The position numbers were made by a program, and so were the translations under genes. A stretch of DNA of 64,000 bases from Hawksworthiomyces lignivorus (lineage: Eukaryota > Ascomycota > Sordariomycetes > Ophiostomatales > Ophiostomataceae), in NCBI GenBank assembly GCA_002917075.1, contig NTMA01000003.1, positions 124,001 through 188,000 of the forward strand, written 5' to 3'. The stretch's first letter is position 1. Each line of letters starts with the position of its first letter. Below are positions 55,555-64,000 of the stretch, piece by piece. Below the pieces are notes generated by a model. That model saw only the letters and a program-made list of their open reading frames with translations. It was not told where the DNA came from and did not search any database.

Positions 55555-57327
55555 TCATGCCAACTCTTCTCTTTGTTTTATCTTCACCATCAACGGGTGT
55601 TTGTCCCATAGGATGTAGCTCTTTTGAATTGTCCACTTCTGATCTGGCTTGCAAAGCTCGAGATCAAAATTCCAGAGCATTTTCGATAGGATTAGCCGCA
55701 TCTCGTGATAGGCCAGGCTATCAAAGTCAATTATTTTATCACTCGAGCAAGGCACATCAAACGAGTTGCTTACTTTTTGCCGATGCAGTTCCGCGGACCA
55801 ACCGAAAAAGGCTGCAATATGTCCTTGCGATCGTCGTCGTATCCCGTACCAGGCAACCAGCGCTCGGGGATGAAGGCCTCGGGGTCTTTGAAATTCAGTG
55901 GCGACATATACGCTGGATACTGGGCAACAAAGAAGCGGGTCTGCGGTATGGCATTCTATCAGTTAAAAGACGGGCATGACCAATAAGAGAGGCCAGGAAT
56001 AGCCTCCCAAGAAAGATCAAAATACTTTGAAGCAACAAAAAGGGAACGAAAGCACGACGAGTTCTACTTACACCGTCTGGTACCCATTCCCCACACACAA
56101 CGTTGCCGCCGTCAGCGACCAGCCGATGCGGCATTGTGGGCACGGGCGGGTAGCAACGCAAGCCCTCTTCCAGACATGCCCAGAGATATTTGAGCTTAGG
56201 CAGACTTTCAACGGTGAGCTCGTCCGGTGACTCGAAACTGCGAATCTCCACGACGAGCTTCTTCAGCTTATCTGGGTTCTTCAGCAAGAGGTACGTAAGT
56301 CCACTGAGCAGAGTGGCGGTGGTCTCCGTGCCGGCGATCATAAAGAGGTCAGCATTGGCGTACATCTCGTGGATTGTTAGACGGCGACCTTCGGGCTGCC
56401 GGAGCACTAGGTTCCAGATATCTGGTTTGTCATGATGCTTGGACGCCAGACGGCGATCCACACGCTCCATCGAATGTTTTCTGTGCTCCTGGCTCGCCTT
56501 TTGGACAGAGGGCGGTGCGAGCGCGCGGAAGATTGTCGTCAAGAAGGGCGATTCGAAAATAAACAGTAAACCCGCCACCATCTTAATACCCTTGAACACC
56601 ATACTAACCCAAGCCGTGTATTCCGAGTTCTCCAAAAGACCGAGAGGCTCTCCGAACGTCAGGTCCCCCATAATATCAAAGGTAGTGAAGTTGTATAGTT
56701 TCACAGCGTCAAATTCTTTCTCTGGCTCTTTGGCAATGTCTCGAGTAATGTTGCCAATTAGCTTGTTTATGTGCTTTGCGAGGAGGGGTTCCTGCTCCCT
56801 CAGTGCCCTGTCCGAGAAAGCATTTGAGAAGATGCGGCGAATTTGGCCGTGTTTTTCATCATCCAGCTCCGAAATAATGCTGGTAGCCCCTTCGTAATCT
56901 CGGGTTCTAGTGGGGCCAGGATCCTTCTGATTTGATTTTCTGCCACCGCTCCGGTGACCATATATGTCCTTCCAGGCCTGAGGGTTGATGTAACTAAGCA
57001 TGTTCGGTCGGATGCGGACCACCTCGCCATACTGCTCGTGCAGTCCTTGGAGCCACGGCAGCGCGTTTCCTGTGGACCAAACGGCGTGGAATGGGAGACT
57101 AGAAGCTCCTGCGAAGAAAGGGCCTGGGAATTTCGAGAGCGGGTGGAAAAAAGCATTGTAAACAAGGTGTCCAAGACCTAGACAGGACAACTGCAGCCGT
57201 CAACATTAGACGGTCGCTGCCATGCACCGTGGGAGTAGGGCCCTACCGTAACAAGGAAGATTACTGCCAAAGAGTTTTGATCTAAGCCGGCAGAAGCGCT
57301 GCTAATTTTATGGAGCAGAGACTCCAT
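55555..57327 (-). CDS. Cytochrome P450, isotrichodermin-C15-hydroxylase-like
   Basis: Four exons (57247-57327, 56072-57190, 55774-55940, 55555-55717) with introns of 56, 131 and 56 nt give 509 aa. The short first exon MESLLHKISS... supplies the start of the membrane anchor, reading FLVTLSCLGLGHLVYNAFFH after splicing. Marks are the proline region HPLSKFPGPFFAG, I-helix AGTETTATLL, ExxR in EEGLRCYPPVP, PERW in FIPERWLPG, and the heme loop QPFSVGPRNCIGK spliced directly to NLAYHEMR. This is the CYP65-like group common in secondary-metabolite oxidation. Its relation to the upstream regulon is unproven since no palindrome is seen in its promoter. Confidence 0.92.
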
Positions 57328-59520
57328 CTTGCCCTAGATATAAACACAGGCGCTCTTGTGTTCTTGAATTTCTCAGTTGAAGATTTCTTTTCTTTATGAA
57401 TTCAATATGTTTCAGCTTATTTCATGAAATGTGAGGTTAAAATTTGTAAAAAAAGGTTTGCTTGATCGGTTGCCAAAAGAGAGGGATTTTTTTTTTCTAT
57501 GAATTTGCTGAACTTACATACATATATAGGTACCATCACCGTCGTAATTATGTTGCGTGTCTTTTCTAACGAGTGCCACTTCGATGCTATTAATCCGGCA
57601 GCACTGAAAGTCTCCGATGCATGAAGCCTGAATGCTCGAGGGCAATTTAAATGAGCGAATACGAAGCATCATCTGCTCTAGTTTTCGTTCGCCCGCAGAG
57701 TACTTGGACAGAAAGCTGCATACAACTGTTTCTCTCCAATTGGAGCTTCTTCGATGATCTGGTCTTCTACATTTTTCAATGCTACACCTCTAAACTGTCT
57801 ACCTCTTGGTATGTGTCTACGAGGGAACAGAAAACACAGTGGAGAGGGGATTACAGCAAGGTAAATGGGCAAAGAGAGTACGTACGTGGCAGCAGTTCTG
57901 TGACGATGCAAACCATGGTTGCTTTTCAATGCAACTGCAACAGCGGATCGGAGCTGCACCGGGTCTACCGATGAAGTTGATGTCACCTCGCCTACAGAAT
58001 CGTGCTACGGGAAAAAGCCGGCAGATTTGGATCTCGGTCACCTCAATCCTCCCGAAAACCCGCTGCGATATTAATTTGCCTCCTGCCCAGCAAGTATAGA
58101 TTGGGTCTACGCGGAATTGCCCAAATCCGAGACATAGAGCAAATATACAGCCATAGTTTTTGGGCTTTAAAGCCCCATCTCGATATTAAATTTTGTCATT
58201 ACTCCTCAAGATATTCAACTGTGACATATTTTCAAAATCGATACCCTGCGTACGTACTGCTCAAGCATATTTTGGAATTTCTCTGAGTCAATGGCGGAAA
58301 GATGCTTCCCAGAACATTGTTTAATACTTCAGCGTCAAAACCTCAGCGTCCACACTTCATGAGGGCAGTGTTGTCGTTTTGGCATTGATAGCCAGAGTTT
58401 GCTACAGGATTTGAATATCTCAGAGCACAGTTAAAAGTCTAGTTTGCTGAAAAAGTTAGTTTTCAATTCCAGCGGAGTATTTTTAATTTTCTGAAAGAGT
58501 GAGCCGGATCAACATCTATCCATATCGGAGACTTATTTCAATTCATAGAATGCTTGTCAGAATACTTCTCAAGATGCGATAGTTTCACCTGCTTTGTATA
58601 ATAGCTACATAAGGTGGCTACCATGAGATGACCAAACCTCGTACTAGAATATATTGTTGTTTTTGTTTATTAGACAATAATATTATTTTAGAATAGTAAA
58701 TTCTTTTCAGCCGTATTCGTCTTCTAAATTTCTTCTTTATCATAAAGAATTTATATAAAATAACAAAACAACTGAAGGGAATCAGTATTAGCATTTATTT
58801 ACTAATTAGTTAGAGCGCCATGAGCAAACGCGATCTATCCTAACAATTAAAACCGACACAATTGCTCAACAACAGAAGGACAAAAGGTTAAAAAAAGTCT
58901 AATATCTTGTCAAAATAGCAAATTTCATTGATAAAAGGTACATAAATATCATATATATTCTTATATGGCCCTCTGTTCTCTCAAGACTACGACCATCTCG
59001 TGGCCGGGTTGACCTCTAGCCTCCAGCCAGCAGTGTAATGCAGCGTTCAGTTCCAATTGACTTCGAGTTTACACTTGCCCATGCGCTTTAGTTTAATTAA
59101 AATGCATCAACCTCTTAGTATTCTTTTTTACACGTCAAAAGCCATAAGAAAGGACCAAAACTTCAAAACAACAGTACTGGCAATATTCATTAAGTCTTTG
59201 GATGGTAATGGTAGTGCGACTGCTGTTGGACGGGAGAGACTTACATGGACGATGAATCACGTGAAAATACACGTGGAAATAAACGCACAGGCCATCTTGA
59301 CAGCCTTTCCTAATTTGGCGACTTTTCTGCCATCGCGACCTCCTTGCAATCACTTTTTTGGCAAACAGACACTTAACCTCAGAAATCCAGAGCTGGGCGA
59401 GCAGCAGTACATTCGCCGCACAACCATTTCTCTCGATCTCAATTTCATGCTGGCGAATATCTGAGCGGAATTTTCTTCTTCTCCACTCATAGCGGCGACA
59501 TCCACAGCTCCTACGTCGCC
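57328..59520. other. Long AT-rich intergenic region
   Basis: The left end is the promoter of the second P450 and the right end that of the Paf1 gene. Between them I see AT-rich sequence without coding, RNA or repeat signals. Frames at 57651-58286 and 59057-59464 have no family features. Confidence 0.5.
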
Positions 59521-61220
59521 ATGTCGTCGTCCACCTCTCGGGGCGGCGAGAGGACCGTCCACCAGGACTTCATCGCGCGTATCCGCTACACGAACACGCT
59601 GCCGCCACCACCCAACCCGCCGAAGCTCCTCGAGATCCCAAACACCGGCCTGGGCAGCGGATACTACACGACACCAGCGTTTGCCTCGCGCCTGGCGCGG
59701 GAGCAGCCGCTGAACATTGAGGCCGATGCCGAGCTGGGCATGCCGCTGGACCTGATCGGCATGCCGGGCGTTTTCGATGGCGATGAGAGCTGTACGTGAC
59801 GGTAGCTGAGAGAGGAAAATGAAGAGGGAGAGAAGGCGACCTGTTCCAGGAGAGAGTGGTAGAGCTGACATTCGATCTCCAACCAACAGCCATCCAGTCC
59901 CAGGCGCACCCGCCGCCGGTGCACCCGCACGACCGCGCGCTGCTGAAGCCGCTGTCGTCGCTGGGCAAGCCGCGCACGTCGGAGGCGGCCGTTTCGTTCC
60001 TGCGGCGCACCGAGTACATTTCGTCGATGGCGACCAAGGGCGCCGGAGGGGCCGGGGCGAGCCCGCTGCGGGCGGGCGGCTTGAAGGCGGGTCGGCGGGC
60101 GGAGAAGCGGTCATCGCCGGAGCCGGACGCGGGCACACCGGCGTACGTGCGGCGCAAGATCGAGCAGAGCTTTGCGGCAGCGCGGGAGCAAGCACGCGAC
60201 GGGTACGGGCGGGTGCGGCACCCGAACCCGGCCAAGAAGCAGCTGCGCGTGGCGGCGGCGTACCCGCTGCTGCCGGACCTGGGGGCATTCCCGGATAGCG
60301 GCGCGTACGTGACGGTCAAGTTTAGTCACAACCCGGTGGCGGCTGGCACGGGCGTGTACGACACGCGGCTGCTGGCGGGCGTGTTCCGGCCCGTGGACCA
60401 GACGGAGGCAGAGCGGGCGGCGCTGGAGGCGGCGCAGCGGGCGTGGGCGCGCGACCCGCGCCGCAACCCGCGGCCGCAGCACCGCATGCAGTACGAGTTC
60501 TACCTGCCGGACACAACGGCGACGGGCGAGGCGTTCCGGCAGGCGTTTGGGCGGGCAGACGGCAAGGAAGACGACGACGAAGACGACGACGACGCCGCGC
60601 GCGAGCGCTTCAGTTTCGGCCGCGTCCGCGCCTACGAGTCCGTCGAGGAGAAGGAGCTCAGCCACGCCACCAAGTACGCCGAGGAGATTTTGCTGGCCTT
60701 TGCCGACGACGCCGCCGCTGCGGCCCCCGACCTAGGCGGCCGCGTCGCCGGCGGGCCTCGCGCCGCCCTCTACTACCCGGTCATGCAGCGTACTGTGGTG
60801 CGCAGCCAGCGCCAGAAGCAGCCACCCGCGTCAGGTAGCGGCGGAGGCCGCGGTGACGACGGCGATGACAGCACCGGCGACGGCGCCTCGCAGCAGGTCG
60901 ACCGCCTGCAGATCGCCGTGCGCGCCCCGCCCGAGGACATGCGCGAGCACATTGCGCGCATCCGTGCCGACCCGCTGCATTTCAACGATGGCGAGGCCGA
61001 CGCCGAGGGCGAGGAGGACGACGGTGCGGCAGCGGCGGCGGCGCCTTCGCAGTCGCGTCGGGGTGCACGCAGCGACGACGAGGACGACGAGCGTGCTGCT
61101 CGCAATGGTCACGCCCGGAACAGCAGCGACAGCACCGCTGGTCGTACCAACGGCCGCGGTCGTCGGGCGGACGTTGACGAGGATGACGAGGACGCTGAAG
61201 GCGACGAGGAGGAAGACTGA
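59521..61220 (+). CDS. RNA polymerase II-associated factor Paf1
   Basis: Two exons (59521-59791 and 59890-61220) with a 98-nt intron give 533 aa. The start is the ATG of MSSSTSRGGERTVHQ. Paf1 landmarks in order: HQDFIARIRYTNTLPPPPNPPKL without break near residue 15, TTPAFASRLAREQPLNIEAD, HPHDRALLKPLSSLGKP, FLRRTEYIS, and the C-terminal LPDLGAFPDSGAYVTVKF region. The last 120 aa are Asp/Glu-rich low complexity, as in other Paf1 proteins. It is a nuclear subunit of the Paf1 elongation complex needed for H2B ubiquitination and H3 methylation. GC-rich, unlike the region to its left. Confidence 0.92.
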
Positions 61221-61835
61221 CCGCAGATGTGGAAGACCGGTGATGAGGGAATAGAACAGCTGGATTATGTGTGATCTTTCGCTTTGGGGCTGCAGCTAGC
61301 GGGATATTTGTTTTCATTCGATTTGGAGTTTGTTGCAAAAAGCATTCCACCTGATAAAGAGAAATAAAAAGGGACATAATTCGGTAATTCTCGTGGCGCA
61401 GTTTAGAATGCAAGAGAGCATGCAATCCAAGAAACATTCACGGGCTTCACAAACGCACCCGACATCTCGCAAGATCGTCAGTGTATTATGTTTGACCCCT
61501 TTGGAGTAAGTAAAGGGGACAATGAGTAGCAACAAGCATCGAGCGTCTAATAAGATACAACAAAGTAGTACGGACAAGCCAGCCGTAGAAAACGCCCTTC
61601 AAATGCAAAAAGTGAGCATAGGCTGCCTCAGAAGTCTTGTCAACAAAAACATAAAAAACCCTTTCGCTTCCCTTGTAGTTTTTTTTTCTTTCCCGTGAGC
61701 ACCAAATTAGCAAAAAAAAAAAAAAAAGTATTATAACAAGCAGCGAGGGCATTCGCTCCTGCAGCTCTAAACTCGCTCCAAAAAAAAAAAAAAGAAAAAC
61801 TGCTAAAAAGAATGTCGTGAAGAGTGAGGTCGAGT
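61221..61835. other. Convergent intergenic region
   Basis: The 3' flanks of the Paf1 and GT90 genes, with A-rich tracts near 61712-61727 and 61779-61792. Opposite-strand frames here are not supported. Confidence 0.6.
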
Positions 61836-63771
61836 TCAGAGCGTGAAGCCGATGTTCTCGCGGTCGTCATCGATGACGCGGCCGTACCTGTAGGAGAGGG
61901 GTTAGCGAGACGAAGCTCTCTGCGGAGGGGGGGAGACACAGGAATAAGAACGAGGAAAAAAACACTCACTCGAGCAGCAGGCGGAAGAACCAGGCCTCGA
62001 GGTCGACGTTGCGGACGACCTTGTTGGCCCAGTCGCGGCCCTGGAGGGCGAGGCGCTCGGCCTCGTTCTTGCCGAGGGCGCCGTCGCCGAAGAAGCGGAC
62101 GGCCTCGAGCCAGTCGTCGCCGCGAAGGCTGAGGGGGATGAAGTGGACCCAGGGGCGCAGCCAGTCGTAGTGCCACTCGCGGAAGACGGCCTGCTTGTAG
62201 ACGAGGCTGCGGCTCTTGAGGAAGGCGTAGAAGCGGCCGGAGAAGGCGTTGCCGTCGAGGTCGACGAGGTACTTGTACTTCCAGGCGTCCTGCTGGTCGG
62301 CGTGGCCCTGGATGGTGAAGAACTGGCGCTGGGCGTCGCAGTCGCCGTCGTCGCACTGGCCGACGTGGGAGAAGTAGACGTTGAAGAGGTCGCGGTAGTC
62401 GCTGCGGGCGACTTCGCGCGGCTGCCAGTCCTGGGCGCCGCCCTCGGCGTCGGCGGCGCGGTTCTCGAGCACCTTGGCGCGGTCGGCGGCGTTGATCTTC
62501 TGGACGAAGCGCTGGCGGTGCTGGCGGCGCCAGCCGCCGTCGCGGCTGAAGCCGCCGGTGGTGGACCCGCGCCAGTACAGCTGGTCGATCTTGTCGGCCC
62601 AGGGGCGGTCGCGCGCCTCGTCGTACGTGACCTTGTTGAACCAGTACCACGGCGACGGGTACAGGATGTCGGCGTAGGACGAGACCTTGGACTGCGAGAA
62701 GATGGGGAACAGGTCGTGCACGATGTTGTAGGCGTTGGGCCGGTCAAAGAAGCCGAACGTCGCGCTCAGCGACGGCGTGTTGCAGATGTCCGACAGCGCC
62801 GTGGTGTTGTAGACGAAGCCCAGCTCGCCCAGCGCGTAGCGGCCGACGTCGTCGCGGCGCTCGTCCTCCTCGAGCGCGCGCGCGGGGCTCTCGGGCGGGC
62901 ACGACATGCGCGAGTGCGTCCAGGTGGGCTGGTGCGCGAAGACATTGAAGCGCGTGACGGGCGCGGCGTCGAAGCGCGTGCCGCTGCCCAGCCCCTTGAC
63001 GGGCTTGGAGAAGCCGTTGCGCAGCGCCTTGGCGTCGCCGTTGGCGCTCGCCCGCGGCAGGTTTGTGCCCGTGGCCGTGGCCACCAGCCGCGCCATGTCC
63101 TCGTGCGGCACGACGACGCGCGGCTCGTCATGGATGTTGAAGCACAGGTCCATGTCCGGCAGGTGCGCCACAAACGGCTGCAGCATGCCCACGGTGGCGT
63201 CGCGCTGCCACTCGCCGCCGCCCTCCACCAGCGACACGTTGCCGTCGCGCACGGCCAGCCCCAGCAGCCCGTTGCCAAAGCCCAGCGCCTCGCGCGCACG
63301 CGCCCGGATCGTCGCCGGCCGCAGCCCCCAGAACGGTGTCAGCAGCGAGTGGATCGTGTCGAACTCGTCCACCAGCTGCACGCCGTTGTCCTTGGCAAAA
63401 GCAAACCACTTGTCAAAGTGCGGCGGCGGCGCGATGCCGTACCGCCGCCGGTACTCGGCCACGGCCTCGGCCAGCGTCTTGGACTGCCGCGCCTTGACCT
63501 TTTCCATCTCGTTCTCGGCGTCCTTGATCAGCGACCACATCGGGTGCGACGTCTTGGACGCCGGCTTCGGGTCGGACAGCGGCGGCAGCAGCGCGTCCAG
63601 CGGGGGGGTGGCCTGGCCGGGCGTGAAGCCGGCGTCCGCGTCGTCGGCTAGCTGGCTGTTGACATTCTTGATGGCGTCGGGAAGAGAGGTGCCGCTGAGG
63701 TGGGAGATGGAGTACATGCATACGATGAGGAACACGATACCGCCCAGGACGGTGAACTGTCTGGCCCGCAT
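61836..63771 (-). CDS. CAP10/GT90 family glycosyltransferase
   Basis: Two exons (61970-63771 and 61836-61887) with an 82-nt intron give 617 aa. The final 17 residues lie in the second exon, reading RLLLEYGRVIDDDRENIGFTL. The start is the ATG of MRARQFTVLG, followed by one TM anchor (GGIVFLIVCMYSISHL), so this is a type II Golgi protein. The domain marks are LDLxFN-like MDLCFNIHDEPRVVVP, ILYPSPWYW, YWRGSTTGG, KYKYLVDLDGNAFSGRFYAFL, and EWHYDWLRPWVHFIPL. The family founder Cap10 and cryptococcal Cxt1 transfer xylose to capsule or glycolipid mannans; the substrate here is unknown. Convergent with Paf1; GC-rich. Confidence 0.92.
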
Positions 63772-64000
63772 TGTGGTGTCCTTGCAGGCGGCCCTTTAAG
63801 GCACTTGGTCTCGTGAGGGAAACAATACTGGAGGAGCAAGCTCGATGAGGAGCGGTCGAGCGATGGCTAAGAGGAAGATGCACGGACTAAAAAGGAGGCT
63901 AATCATGTAACTGTAGATGGATTTAACAAAAAAAAAGGGGTGAGTTGGAAAAGGTCTCTTAGAGGGGGGAGGGGTCACTCTCTACCTCTCTATGCATGAA
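63772..64000. promoter_or_regulatory. Promoter region of the GT90 gene
   Basis: The upstream flank of the minus-strand glycosyltransferase gene, cut by the window end. An A-run lies at about 63929-63937. No specific site identified. Confidence 0.4.

Noticed and set aside
61640..63651. Long frames on both strands across the GT90 gene
   Set aside because: Arg/Pro/Ala-rich translations in alternative frames of a GC-rich gene. The GT90 frame has clear domain motifs and a proper splice, the others do not.
1..64000. tRNA, rRNA genes and CRISPR arrays
   Set aside because: I looked for tRNA arm patterns, rRNA cores and regularly spaced direct repeats and saw none. CRISPR is not expected in a fungal nuclear genome.

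Overview
The window reads as nuclear DNA of a filamentous ascomycete (Pezizomycotina). Almost every gene is broken by one or more 50-130 nt GT..AG introns. The families present are typical of that group: Zn2Cys6 regulators, DHA1/DHA2 MFS transporters, P450s, SNG1/DUF3533, an NB-ARC/TPR NLR, Paf1 and GT90. The left end carries transition-scarred repeats that look like RIP. The class within Pezizomycotina cannot be fixed from sequence alone. All exon borders are my own splice predictions.

Layout. 1-3.4 kb: AT-rich decayed repeats with no convincing gene. 4.2-8.4 kb: a frameshifted 2OG-oxygenase relic, an L-asparaginase/taspase-type Ntn hydrolase, and a SMI1/KNR4 (SUKH) protein. 9.4-14.0 kb: a divergent DHA2 exporter / Zn2Cys6 regulator pair sharing a promoter with three exact copies of an 11-bp motif. 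14.3-27.9 kb: scattered single genes (SNG1-like, DUF4419, T5orf172, an unknown protein, a Ser-rich secreted protein, Nudix). 28.8-32.2 kb: a large SesB-like hydrolase / NB-ARC / TPR protein, a fungal NLR. 33.9-41.6 kb: an SDR, a beta-lactamase/transesterase-like protein lacking its nucleophilic Ser, a truncated regulator and an alpha/beta hydrolase. 42.3-57.3 kb: a compact metabolic cluster. 59.5-64 kb: GC-rich genes Paf1 and GT90.

Most interesting system. Six genes between 42.3 and 52.2 kb form what looks like one regulon: a Zn2Cys6 regulator, a cupin, a fumarylacetoacetate-hydrolase-fold enzyme, an unrecognised 119-aa protein in three short exons, a cytosine-deaminase-type amidohydrolase and an MFS transporter. 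The palindrome TCGGNCCGA (CGG-N1-CCG) occurs in the promoter of the regulator, in both divergent promoters (cupin/FAH and amidohydrolase/MFS) and before the small gene. I did not notice it elsewhere in the window. The two divergent promoters also share a second 13-bp element in opposite orientation. The simplest reading is uptake and ring-opening breakdown of a nitrogen-containing cyclic compound under its own regulator. Two convergent P450 genes follow but lack the motif, so their membership is open. The substrate is unknown.
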